From Candidatus Hodarchaeota archaeon (lineage in GTDB: Archaea > Asgardarchaeota > Heimdallarchaeia > Hodarchaeales > YT1-057): a stretch of DNA of 16,114 nt. Positions within the stretch are counted from its first letter, which is position 1. Every line of letters begins with the position of its first letter. A program made the translations under genes and the position numbers. The stretch is from contig JAEOTI010000405.1 in assembly GCA_016839955.1 (NCBI GenBank), positions 1 through 16,114 of the forward strand, written 5' to 3'. The notes under the pieces were generated by a model. The model had not been told where the DNA came from. It made no database searches and was given only the letters and a program-made list of their open reading frames with translations. Below, piece after piece: positions 7,456-14,661 of the stretch.

Positions 7456-7656
7456 AGCTTTACACCTACTGGCAAGTTATTGAGTTTTTATCCAAAGAAT
7501 CTTGTGATTTTATAGAACTATTTTAATAAGAAATGCGCATAACGTCCATAAGATACCAAAAATAAAGCATTTATTAGAACATGATTTACTTATTATTGTA
7601 GTTAAAATATCTTAAAAGAACCACTATTGATTCAAATCATCTAGGAGAAAAGAAAT

Positions 7657-8028
7657 ATGTGTATTGGTTACTTCCAAGGAACAGATCCAATGTTATTAAC
7701 AAAATTAAACTTGAAAGGGCATGGATCATTGCCATTAGGAAACCATTGGGATGGTCAGGGAAAATTAGTTTCCATACTCAAGAAAGGTGATGTTACAGCA
7801 GTTGTGGGTTATTTTCATAAGGTAATGCCACCATTTACAGCAGATAGACCTACGGCTCATGATCAATTACTTCCTTGTAAAACCCTTGAGATTCCTGTTT
7901 ATCTCATTATACCCTCAACTAGTGATGAAGCTAGAGCTAAAGAGCTTTTGGGGGAAGCAGCAAGCTTTGTTACCTTAGTTACTCCTGAAACTGTCGAAGA
8001 AGAAATATTTAAGGGTTATCAGTACTAA
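7657..8028 (+). CDS. Unknown 123-aa protein
   Basis: Not recognised. ATG at 7657 follows TAGGAGAAA, a good ribosome binding site. No signal peptide or membrane helix is seen. The C-terminal half reads as strand-helix-strand (IPVYLIIPST, then DEARAKELLGEA, then FVTLVT), as in a small alpha/beta fold. The N-terminal half carries His22, His30, His54 and His68 in Gly-rich surroundings and a Cys immediately after the start Met, a position used as nucleophile in N-terminal-Cys hydrolases, though this protein is much shorter and lacks the rest of that signature. It diverges from the aminotransferase-kinase operon across about 200 AT-rich bases and precedes the small GTPase gene by about 80 bases. 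Confidence 0.75.
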   Translation: MCIGYFQGTDPMLLTKLNLKGHGSLPLGNHWDGQGKLVSILKKGDVTAVVGYFHKVMPPFTADRPTAHDQLLPCKTLEIPVYLIIPSTSDEARAKELLGEAASFVTLVTPETVEEEIFKGYQY

Positions 8029-8052
8029 TTGGATACTTAACCCAATTTATTT

Positions 8053-8088
8053 CATTCTACTCCCCTTTTTTCCTTCCTTATTTTTCCC
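8053..8088 (+). terminator. Pyrimidine-rich terminator after the 123-aa protein gene
   Basis: The 36 bases contain several T runs separated by C and no hairpin, as in intrinsic archaeal termination at T-tracts. They separate the 123-aa protein gene from the GTPase gene, which argues against full co-transcription. Confidence 0.45.
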
Positions 8089-8108
8089 AAGTGGAATGTT
8101 TGACTAAA

Positions 8109-8627
8109 ATGGATCATATTCGCCCCACATTTTACAAGATTTTACTATTGGGTGAGGCAGGAGTAGGTAAAACTGCTTTAGTCAGACGATTTGCTCATCG
8201 AATTTTCGAAAAGGACTATAAAGCGACTCTAGGAGTAGATATGATAACAAAAACCATAAAACTAGGCTCCACAGAAATTCCTATTCAAATCTGGGATTTT
8301 TCAGGTCAAGAATTGTTTGGATCTCTCCGAGCTCAGTTTTATCTCGGGGCAACTGCAGCGTTATTAATTTATGATGTGAGCAACCACCAAAGCTTTGACC
8401 AACTAGAACGATGGAATGATGAACTCATGACTAACGTTGGAAAGATCCCCCTAGTCTTAGTTGGAAATAAGACTGATCTTACACTTTTACGAGTCATATC
8501 TTCTATTGATGGTGACAAAAAAGCTACAGGTCTTGATGCGACTCATTTTACGACAAGTGCGAAAACTGGAAAAAATGTCGATAAAGTGTTTGAAACAATT
8601 GCTTCTCAAATCATCGAAGGAGATTAA
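8109..8627 (+). CDS. Ras/Rab-type small GTPase
   Basis: The 172-aa product is a single P-loop GTPase domain. G1 is GEAGVGKT, G2 a Thr in the ATLGVD segment, G3 DFSGQE with the Gln that assists hydrolysis, G4 NKTD and G5 SAK. These motifs and the WDFSGQE context match the Ras superfamily (Rab/Ras-like). Such GTPases are unusually numerous in Asgard archaea, where their partners are mostly unknown. No C-terminal Cys for prenylation and no membrane segment are present, so membrane attachment, if any, needs another route. I chose ATG at 8109, right before DHIRPTFYKILLL; GTG at 8091 in the same frame would add six residues, and neither has a clear ribosome binding site. It converges with the 75-aa protein gene. 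Confidence 0.92.
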   Translation: MDHIRPTFYKILLLGEAGVGKTALVRRFAHRIFEKDYKATLGVDMITKTIKLGSTEIPIQIWDFSGQELFGSLRAQFYLGATAALLIYDVSNHQSFDQLERWNDELMTNVGKIPLVLVGNKTDLTLLRVISSIDGDKKATGLDATHFTTSAKTGKNVDKVFETIASQIIEGD

Positions 8628-8645
8628 CGTTTTTTTAACCTAAAA

Positions 8646-8873
8646 TTAGATTGGAAGCCGTCCTTTATCTACTTCAAGGAGAACTCCACTTTTAGCATCA
8701 ATTACAACACGATTCAGATGGTATTCTGCACATGTAACGAGAAGTTCGTTTTTTCCTTCCAATGCGCGATCCATTGCCCTTGAAATGATATCGGGGGCTA
8801 TTTCAACTACTTGCTGACATTGAACGCAGGGAAATGAGATCTTCTTTACCAAAGTAAATCGCCCTTCAGGCAT
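8646..8873 (-). CDS. Small Cys/His protein, possible zinc-binding (75 aa)
   Basis: Not recognised as a named family. The 75-aa product has CVQC (16-19) and, about 28 residues on, C-x3-H (Cys48, His52), a spacing that could hold one zinc ion. The rest mixes short strands (LVTC, VVIDA, VLLEVDKG) and an amphipathic helix (IISRAMDRALEG). ATG at 8873 lies beyond about 175 bp of AT-rich intergenic DNA. It is convergent with the small GTPase gene, with 18 bp including a T-run between the stops. A protein- or nucleic-acid-binding zinc module is plausible but unproven. The intact frame with clear motifs makes a real gene likely. Confidence 0.65.
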   Translation of the reverse strand: MPEGRFTLVKKISFPCVQCQQVVEIAPDIISRAMDRALEGKNELLVTCAEYHLNRVVIDAKSGVLLEVDKGRLPI

Positions 8874-9047
8874 AAATTTCAGTGATCAATTAAAGAAGTT
8901 ATCTAAAAAAGGACTCCGTAGCAAGATAGGAAAAAGAATAGTCTTAAATTACTCGATTTATCGCGCTCTTTCAGAAAAACGAAGAAAATGTGATTCTTTG
9001 TTGGTAGAAGCTAGAAAATCTTGTAGAAAAAGATTGAGGTTCGATTT

Positions 9048-10067
9048 TTGGTCGACAAATCAGAGGTTGAAGCTAAATTAGATGCTCTTCGAAAAAAACG
9101 AAGACTACTAGAACTTGTACACTTGTACTATCATTCGGAAAAAACTATAGATGAGTTGGCTCCAGATGTGTCGAGTAGGGAAATAGAGGAATTTATTAAA
9201 GAGAATAACTATCCACCTCGACCAAAATCACCGAGTATACCAAAACATATTGAGAGACAACTTGAGACTGAACGAAAAGCGATCATACAAGAAATTACTG
9301 AATTAAGATTTTCTTTCCTAGAAAAGTGCAGTGATTTGATAATCATTCCTAGTTGGTCTAAAGCTTTGAATATTAGGCCACATGGGACATACCTCGGACA
9401 AGAAGTTTCTTCAGTTGAAATGGACTCTGTAGTAATATTAAATGACAAAACTATAGAAAAAACTATCAAAGAAGAATCTTTCTATTTGATAACAGGTCCA
9501 GGTATTTACTACACTAAATTTAAAACTGGTACATATCTTATAGTCGATTATAAAGAGATCTCTGCTGTTTTGTTACCAAAAAAATCATATGAGCAGATCA
9601 TAAATTCCCCACCATTAATAGAATCTGATTTATTACGTGAATACTTTCGGGAGAATTATATTCGAATCCCCTTCTCGGTTATCTCGCAAGCCTCGGAGAC
9701 TGCACTAGCATTCCTTCGTGGAGTAGTCGCTCGAAATATTTTCCATCCTTTTAAGGATCCAATTGATACATTCATCTCTTTTTGTGAGAAATTTGAACCC
9801 TATCATCCCCGTTGGGGATTAAGAGTTCTCTCAGGCCATTCAGCTCACTTTAGTGAAGTACTTGTGCGTAAAGATCTACCAAAGCAAGCTTCTGGTTATA
9901 ATATTGCTAATGTTGGAATTATTCGAGTTTCAACTCATTTAAACGATTTTCTTCCTGAGTTGTTAGAAGATGTAAGTGAGGAAACAGATCTCCTTTGGGA
10001 TGGTTACAAAGCCAAAGATCTCTTTTTAGAAAAGGGTTTACCAGTGCTGAGAGAATTCACGCTGTGA
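9048..10067 (+). CDS. Unknown 339-aa cytoplasmic protein
   Basis: Not recognised. The start is TTG at 9048 (VDKSEVEAKL follows), supported by GAGGT at 9035-9039 and by the absence of an earlier in-frame Met or GTG. The N-terminal ~100 residues are charged and helical, with an ELAPDVSSREIEEFIKENN segment that could be a small helix-turn-helix-like or degradation-adaptor module. Then a strand-rich part (about 97-180; LIIIPSW, YLITGPGIYYTKF, YLIVDYKEISAVLLP) precedes a helical C-terminal half. There is no signal peptide, membrane helix, nucleotide-binding loop or obvious metal site. A hairpin lies directly downstream, suggesting a monocistronic unit. Confidence 0.75.
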   Translation: MVDKSEVEAKLDALRKKRRLLELVHLYYHSEKTIDELAPDVSSREIEEFIKENNYPPRPKSPSIPKHIERQLETERKAIIQEITELRFSFLEKCSDLIIIPSWSKALNIRPHGTYLGQEVSSVEMDSVVILNDKTIEKTIKEESFYLITGPGIYYTKFKTGTYLIVDYKEISAVLLPKKSYEQIINSPPLIESDLLREYFRENYIRIPFSVISQASETALAFLRGVVARNIFHPFKDPIDTFISFCEKFEPYHPRWGLRVLSGHSAHFSEVLVRKDLPKQASGYNIANVGIIRVSTHLNDFLPELLEDVSEETDLLWDGYKAKDLFLEKGLPVLREFTL

Positions 10068-10085
10068 AATTGAACGCTATGTAAC

Positions 10086-10111
10086 ATGTATAATGTTTTC
10101 TTCTTATACAT
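10086..10111 (+). terminator. Hairpin after the 339-aa protein gene
   Basis: ATGTATAA (10086-10093) and TTATACAT (10104-10111) form a perfect 8-bp stem around a T-rich 10-base loop, 18 bases after the stop at 10065-10067. It is a plausible terminator or mRNA end, though the stem is AT-rich and weak. Confidence 0.4.
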
Positions 10112-10309
10112 CTCAATGCAAAATATTTCATCTACTATATAAAAAAACACTCTTTCAAATTTATGATCAGAAGTTTTAAACCATTTCATTTCTTACTAAA
10201 CGGCTGTACTACAGATTATTACAGTAATAAGAAAAGATAAACTTAAATTTCATAATTATTACATAAGATTAAATCATCGGAAATTTTCTTTTTTGTTATT
10301 AATTTCGTG

Positions 10310-10318
10310 TATTTATTA
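10310..10318 (+). promoter_or_regulatory. TATA-like box for a probably leaderless mRNA
   Basis: TATTTATTA begins 25 bp before the ATG at 10335, the spacing expected between an archaeal TATA box and the transcription start. No ribosome binding site precedes that ATG, so transcription probably starts at or next to the start codon. Confidence 0.5.
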
Positions 10319-10334
10319 ATCTGGTGTGATCTAT

Positions 10335-10820
10335 ATGCGTCGTTTAAATCTTCTAGTCTGTGGGCTTGTGTTCTTGACTGTTTTTTCACTATTCGGAACT
10401 GGTATTCAATCCTCTAGCTTAGATTTTGCTGTAATCGCAACCGTTGATGACGCTTACTATTGTTGTTTGGAAGAAGATTGTTTTGAAGATGATATTGTCT
10501 TTGAAATGAGTGTCTTTCTACCTTATTTTCGTTGGTATGATGCTTGGTGGGGCTATGAACTCGATGTTTTTGTTGGTTTAACTCTTCCTTCGGGTACTGA
10601 ATATTGGTATAGGGTCAGCCTAATCGCTTACACAGACTTTTTCTTTATGGATTTCCAATGGTTCAACTATGCCACTGAGAGTGGATGGTATACTGCTCAT
10701 TCCATTGGAGTTGGAAGTGATCAAAGAGCAAACGATTACATCGTAGAATATATGTTAGACTTTGATCCTCCTGGTAAGATTCCTGGAGCAAAACCTACAG
10801 TAGCTGTTGTTATTTATTAG
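10335..10820 (+). CDS. Small secreted aromatic-rich protein of unknown function
   Basis: The 161-aa product starts with Arg-Arg and a hydrophobic core (LNLLVCGLVFLTVFSLF) followed by a small polar stretch, a classic Sec signal peptide ending near residue 24-28. The mature part is rich in Tyr, Phe, Trp and Asp, with few Lys, and looks like a beta-sandwich (FEMSVFLPYF, YELDVFVGLTLPSG, WYRVSLIAY). Cys-Cys-(x)5-Cys near the mature N terminus could form disulphides. ATG at 10335 is preferred over GTG at 10326 because it sits 25 bp from a TATA-like box and opens directly with the signal peptide. It is convergent with the Lrp-type regulator, 18 bp apart. I do not recognise the family; an exported surface or binding protein is likely. 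Confidence 0.75.
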   Translation: MRRLNLLVCGLVFLTVFSLFGTGIQSSSLDFAVIATVDDAYYCCLEEDCFEDDIVFEMSVFLPYFRWYDAWWGYELDVFVGLTLPSGTEYWYRVSLIAYTDFFFMDFQWFNYATESGWYTAHSIGVGSDQRANDYIVEYMLDFDPPGKIPGAKPTVAVVIY

Positions 10821-10838
10821 CAATCAAATCTATGAGAA

Positions 10839-12056
10839 TTAGTTTGTATTACTAATCTCTTTCAATGGCATATCTACGATATATTCTTTGTTTACTTTCC
10901 AAGTATTTGATTTTACATCAAAATTTCCAGGCCAGATAGGATAACCAAAACTATTATCGTCGTCCATCATCATTACGTACAAATCTACACATTCTCGATT
11001 GAAGAAATTCAAAATTTTTGGTATCTCACTTGGTGTCACATTTAACCACCAAATGAACTTATTAGTATCTTCTTCGGACAGGATAAGCCCAGACTCAAAA
11101 GGAAATAGCTTATTTTCGAGGGAAGCTTTAAGATTTTCAATAGTTTTAGTTTTTATTATTCGTCCCGCAATTAAAATTCTAGAAAATAGTTTTACTTTGG
11201 TCCGATCAAAGGCAAGATAATAATCTCGAATTATATTCTCATCTAAGAATTTCTTTTTCTCAGATATCCAGTGCTTAATTTTCCTTTCTAATTCTTCTTT
11301 CGGAATATCTTTAAGGAACTCTCTATAAATGGGAAGTTCTAGAATAAGTCTTTTGACCTCACTTTGTTTAAATCTAATTGAATTTTCTAATTTTAGTTCC
11401 TTTATGAACTCAGATCTCCCATCTGCGTTTTGTTCACCCATAAGGGATAGTTCTCGAAGTAGAATTAGATCTAGTATTTGTATTTCACTTAAAACATTTT
11501 GAATTATTGGTGTTCCCGTTTTTTTATCAATTTTTCCATTATGGAGATTATTTAGAAATTTATTGACAGAGAAATTCCATTTATTCTCCACAACGTCCCA
11601 TAATTTAAAATTTAACGTTGTATTTATTGTATTCTCTTGTTTTCCATTCCATTTTTGATATTGTACAATCCATTTTTTTTCTTTTAAAATAGTAAATAAC
11701 TCATCTAGAAAGCAATCTGAATCAATTGGAGTCGTAAATTGTACAAATATTCCATTTACTCCTCCAAATACTCTGACACGAAAAGTTGTATAAGGATGAA
11801 TATCTAGTAATTCTTCAAATATTTCTAATCTATTTTCAGGTAGTGTGATTAGGTAGGAAACGAGATCCATACCTAGTGAATAGTGATAAGGTTTTATTGA
11901 GACTGCATTAATTACTCGTTCCTTCTGAAGCTTCTCCAGACGCCTTTTAATCGTTGGCGCGGAAACCCCTAACTCTGCAGCAAGCTGACTATCCGGTTTC
12001 AGCGGATCTTCCCATAATGCGAGAAGTAACCGATGATCGTCGTTGCTGAGAGTCAT
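10839..12056 (-). CDS. Long Lrp/AsnC-type winged-helix transcription regulator
   Basis: The 405-aa product begins with a winged helix-turn-helix of Lrp/AsnC type: LLLALWEDP, then QLAAELGVSAPTIKRRLEKL (24-43), then RVINAVSIKP. A strand-rich region with the pattern of an Lrp effector-sensing domain follows (about 55-140). The protein continues well past the ~150 aa of ordinary Lrp proteins, with a charged helical middle (about 190-290) and a second strand-rich region (about 315-395) ending in SFGYPIWP. The extension may be a second sensor or dimerisation module. ATG at 12056 has GAAGGTG upstream. It is the gene nearest the caspase-like cluster but is separated from it by the conserved element and a pyrimidine-rich terminator; whether it controls that cluster is unknown. 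Confidence 0.8.
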   Translation of the reverse strand: MTLSNDDHRLLLALWEDPLKPDSQLAAELGVSAPTIKRRLEKLQKERVINAVSIKPYHYSLGMDLVSYLITLPENRLEIFEELLDIHPYTTFRVRVFGGVNGIFVQFTTPIDSDCFLDELFTILKEKKWIVQYQKWNGKQENTINTTLNFKLWDVVENKWNFSVNKFLNNLHNGKIDKKTGTPIIQNVLSEIQILDLILLRELSLMGEQNADGRSEFIKELKLENSIRFKQSEVKRLILELPIYREFLKDIPKEELERKIKHWISEKKKFLDENIIRDYYLAFDRTKVKLFSRILIAGRIIKTKTIENLKASLENKLFPFESGLILSEEDTNKFIWWLNVTPSEIPKILNFFNRECVDLYVMMMDDDNSFGYPIWPGNFDVKSNTWKVNKEYIVDMPLKEISNTN

Positions 12057-12150
12057 AGTTCGTTAACACCTTCTCATGAGCTGAAATTCATCAATGATGT
12101 CGCCTGTAAATCCACTTTTTTGAAATCATTTGTTAGGGAATTATTAGTTT

Positions 12151-12180
12151 GGGAAAAAGAAAAGTGAGGAGAGAAAGAGA
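12151..12180 (-). terminator. Pyrimidine-rich terminator downstream of element copy 1
   Basis: On the minus strand this is a continuous C/T tract with several T runs, starting about 20 bases after the conserved element. A similar tract (14361-14391) follows the second element, so each would close a caspase-element transcript. Confidence 0.45.
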
Positions 12181-12201
12181 CTTCTTCCTCCAAAACCCAT
12201 T

Positions 12202-12392
12202 CTCCCTGAGGCAAGATAACACTTTCGCTAACCTGACACAGATCGTTACCAGCGGGTTCTTTGGCTGCACCCGTAGGAGTCGATGAGCGGTTCGGGACTT
12301 CACGCCGCGCGTTAGGAGTCGGTGATCCGAGTAACGCGTCCGTGTCTCCTGTCTGTTTGTTCTTGGGTTTCAAATAAGTCACTCTTTCTTTC
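12202..12392 (-). ncRNA. Conserved GC-rich element, copy 1 (candidate structured RNA or 3' UTR)
   Basis: The ~190-bp stretch is clearly richer in G+C than its surroundings and matches 14432-14618. The core 12266-12313 differs from 14497-14544 at only 2 of 48 positions. On the minus strand, 12273-12269 pairs with 12257-12253 (CGGGU with ACCCG), and a small hairpin AGCG-AAAG-UGUU lies at 12229-12218. Differences between the copies in both stems are G-C versus G-U changes only when read as minus-strand RNA. It lies 34 bp after the stop of the caspase-like gene on the same strand. The region is also open as a 106-codon frame, but the copies share no start codon and differ at first, second and third codon positions alike. 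A mobile-element remnant is the main alternative. Confidence 0.5.
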
Positions 12393-12425
12393 ACTCGAGT
12401 TGATATTTAGTCGTGCTACTTAGTA

Positions 12426-14156
12426 TTACAACAACGTATCGCCTGGGTTATAGTCAAACTCCATCGGTGCATGACTTGAAGGTGGCTGATAGGGATAGTT
12501 CGCTGATGCCCAGTCGAATGCCTCTTCCATGGTAGTGCTTGCACTAGATCCGAACTGGCCAATTAAACCGGCTTCAAGGAACCAATATGTCCACATACCA
12601 TTTTGATGAGATCCATCATCCCAACCGTAACCATCTTCTGTACAAGTGGTTGCACAGTATAGATTACCAATTGATGATAATTCTGGACCCATACCTCCAG
12701 AGTAACAATGGTCAATGAAGATGAAAATTTCTTCACCGTTAGCTCCAGAAAGGTCATCTCTTAGTTCAGTATCGTAGTAACACCCAGCAGAACCGCTACA
12801 GTCCCACATACACAAATAACTACTGCCTGAACCATCACCAGAACCGTGACCAGAAGTCGCAAAGACTATATGATCGCCTGGTTGGGCGTGAGCCATCAAC
12901 TCAACAATGGCATTTCTCACATTAGATTCTGTGGCATATCCATCGTGTCGAGGATAGTCACTTGTGTGTCCATCGCCGTACACATGACATTCGTAACCTT
13001 GACCTATGAGATAGTAATACCAATCAGTAGCATCCTCATCACAATAGGAAAGGTCACTAATGGATGAATAGTCAGAGATTCCTACAATAATGGCGTATTT
13101 ACCACCAGTACCCCATTCACTTCCACCACCGCCATAAGTTACGGTAACAGTTAGTTCATAAGATCCAGTACCACTATAGGATCGTACCATGATGTACCAG
13201 GTGCCTTCACCGGGATTGGGGTAAGTAACATCTTCACCACTGGTCGTATACCCTCGCCAATCATAAGTACTGGTTGTGGGTTCAGCTCCTAGACGTCCAT
13301 AGAGGTCAAAATCCGCACTACCACAGGTAAGAACGGAATGCATGATTTCTCCATTTGGACCAACTTCAATAGTCCACATTTCTGTGTCATATTGAGCAGC
13401 TAAACTGCTTTGAACCGGTACACCGTTTTCTAACTCATTACCTCCACCGCCCCCATTTGAGACAGTGACCGTGTTTGTATCATCTGCATAATTACCTGCA
13501 GCGTCCCAAGCACGACAAGTAATGGTGTGTGTACCATCGGACTCGAGGGTGGTGTCCCATGTCCATGAATAGGGTGATGTTGTATCATCTACCCACGAAC
13601 CAGAGTCAATTTGACATTGAACCTTGGTTACGCCCACATTGTCACTAGCGGTAGCAGTTATACTAACTGTACTACTTACTGTGGCGCCATTCGATGGATT
13701 GGTAATGGTCACACTTGGGGGAGTTGTATCACCGCCACCTGCGTTATCAATGATTAAATTATTGCAGTAGAAACTCCTGGAACGAGTTGATGTCCTGTAA
13801 GCTCTAACATGCAAAGTATAGCCATTATCATTATCGAAGGTTTCTGTATCCCATGTGATTTGCCAGTGATTACCACCTACATGAGTCATCGTGAAGTAAT
13901 CAGTTAAGGCGGAACCATCTTTAAGAACCCTAATCCTTGCGTTAGCAAGTTGTCTACCTTTGTAATCACCGTAGAAATCAACAACCACTTGACCTGAGAC
14001 TGTTTCTCCATCAGTTGGATTGACAAAATAGCAATTATATGTTGCTCTAGAGTCGTTTGAGGACTCAGTTGCTGCTGCTATTGGCTCAAATGAGCTCAAC
14101 AGAAACAAACCGAGTAGCATTACACTAATTGTAAGCAATGTTGCTTTATGTTTCAA
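12426..14156 (-). CDS. Secreted caspase-fold peptidase with Ig-like and PPC domains
   Basis: The 576-aa product starts with a Sec signal peptide (LLTISVMLLGLFLLSS, cleavage near 28). Two Ig-like modules follow (about 40-138, and 143-234 beginning DTTPPSVTITNP), joined by Gly-rich linkers, then a pre-peptidase C-terminal (PPC) domain (about 240-341). The C-terminal caspase-like clan CD domain (353-576) opens with KYAIIVGISDY. The catalytic dyad is visible: His437 in TSGHGSG and Cys484 in IDHCYSGG. The PPC domain normally sits at the C terminus of secreted proteases; here it lies before the catalytic domain. There is no membrane anchor or sorting tail. The start is TTG at 14156, with AGGTAAGG upstream. 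It is a tandem paralogue of the gene at 14662. The role, processing or degradation of surface or extracellular proteins, is inferred. Confidence 0.88.
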   Translation of the reverse strand: MKHKATLLTISVMLLGLFLLSSFEPIAAATESSNDSRATYNCYFVNPTDGETVSGQVVVDFYGDYKGRQLANARIRVLKDGSALTDYFTMTHVGGNHWQITWDTETFDNDNGYTLHVRAYRTSTRSRSFYCNNLIIDNAGGGDTTPPSVTITNPSNGATVSSTVSITATASDNVGVTKVQCQIDSGSWVDDTTSPYSWTWDTTLESDGTHTITCRAWDAAGNYADDTNTVTVSNGGGGGNELENGVPVQSSLAAQYDTEMWTIEVGPNGEIMHSVLTCGSADFDLYGRLGAEPTTSTYDWRGYTTSGEDVTYPNPGEGTWYIMVRSYSGTGSYELTVTVTYGGGGSEWGTGGKYAIIVGISDYSSISDLSYCDEDATDWYYYLIGQGYECHVYGDGHTSDYPRHDGYATESNVRNAIVELMAHAQPGDHIVFATSGHGSGDGSGSSYLCMWDCSGSAGCYYDTELRDDLSGANGEEIFIFIDHCYSGGMGPELSSIGNLYCATTCTEDGYGWDDGSHQNGMWTYWFLEAGLIGQFGSSASTTMEEAFDWASANYPYQPPSSHAPMEFDYNPGDTLL

Positions 14157-14174
14157 ACTACCTTACCTCATAAT

Positions 14175-14190
14175 CGGATAAAATAATCCG
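14175..14190. repeat. Short inverted repeat in the caspase gene 5' region
   Basis: CGGAT (14175-14179) and ATCCG (14186-14190) form a 5-bp inverted repeat about 20-35 bp before the TTG start of the caspase-like gene. It could be an operator or a weak 5' UTR hairpin; no regulator is implied by sequence alone. Confidence 0.35.
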
Positions 14191-14315
14191 GGGGAGTTAT
14201 CTAACTAATAATTTTATCATTAAAAAACATATTGCTTATTATGTTAAAATGTCGTGTTAGTAGATCAACTAAAAATTGAAATTCAATAAAAAATTCGAAT
14301 ATAAAGTCAGATCAA

Positions 14316-14360
14316 CATATTAGTTGCATTAAAATGTCAAACGTTTCTACAACTAATATG
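14316..14360. repeat. Perfect 11-bp inverted repeat
   Basis: CATATTAGTTG (14316-14326) and CAACTAATATG (14350-14360) are exact reverse complements separated by 23 bp, in the AT-rich spacer between the two caspase gene units. On the minus strand the repeat follows the T-run at 14361-14368. It may be a terminator accessory hairpin, a regulator site for the downstream caspase gene, or the end of a small element. Confidence 0.5.
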
Positions 14361-14391
14361 AAAAAAAAGAAAGTGGAAGGCGAAAAGAGAA
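14361..14391 (-). terminator. T-rich terminator downstream of element copy 2
   Basis: On the minus strand this is a pyrimidine tract ending in eight consecutive T (14368-14361), then the inverted repeat. It occupies the same position as the tract after the first element and probably ends the transcript of the partial caspase-like gene and its element. Confidence 0.5.
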
Positions 14392-14431
14392 ACCTCCTGT
14401 CTTACGACAAGAGGGACCTCACTGAAGACCC

Positions 14432-14618
14432 TCTCCCAGAGGAAAGATAGCACTTTCGCTGAGATGACACAGATCGCTACCGACAGGTTCTTCTGCTGCA
14501 CCCGTAGGAATCGATGAGCGGTTCGGGACTTCGCGCCGCGCGTTTGGAGTGAATGATCCGAGAGCGTCCGTGCATCCTGACCATATCTCTTCGGGTTTCA
14601 GTCGAGTCACTCTTTCAT
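14432..14618 (-). ncRNA. Conserved GC-rich element, copy 2 (candidate structured RNA or 3' UTR)
   Basis: This is the second copy of the element at 12202-12392, starting 44 bases after the stop of the partial caspase-like gene on the same strand. Relative to copy 1, the stem at 14504-14500/14488-14484 has one C-to-U change giving G-U on the minus strand, and the small hairpin at 14460-14449 has a G-C where copy 1 has G-U. Read on the plus strand the same changes would be C-A mismatches, which favours a minus-strand RNA. A 74-codon frame runs through it from a TTG with no counterpart start in copy 1. Whether it is a separate RNA, part of the protease mRNA or an old mobile-element end is open. 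Confidence 0.5.
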
Positions 14619-14661
14619 TCGCCTTCAAGTTGTTATCGTTCAATAATTTGAGTTACACTAC

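Noticed and set aside
10004..10189. 61-codon minus-strand frame over the end of the 339-aa gene
   Set aside because: It overlaps the real gene's end and a hairpin, and has no recognisable motif or ribosome binding site.
12280..12313. tRNA-like segment (GGTTCG resembling a T-loop)
   Set aside because: No 7-bp acceptor stem, anticodon arm or D-loop could be fitted around it on either strand.
12294..12345. 7-bp hairpin formed by CGCGTTA/TAACGCG in element copy 1
   Set aside because: Strong in copy 1 but not kept in copy 2, where the matching bases do not pair, so it is not used as evidence of conserved structure.
12074..12394. Open 106-codon minus-strand frame through element copy 1, as a protein gene
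   Set aside because: The start would be GTG with no ribosome binding site, the homology to copy 2 covers only part of it, the two copies lack a shared start codon and end differently, and substitutions fall at all codon positions. The RNA-like reading is better supported, though not proven.
14419..14643. Open 74-codon minus-strand frame through element copy 2, as a protein gene
   Set aside because: Same reasons; the TTG start has no equivalent in copy 1 and no ribosome binding site.
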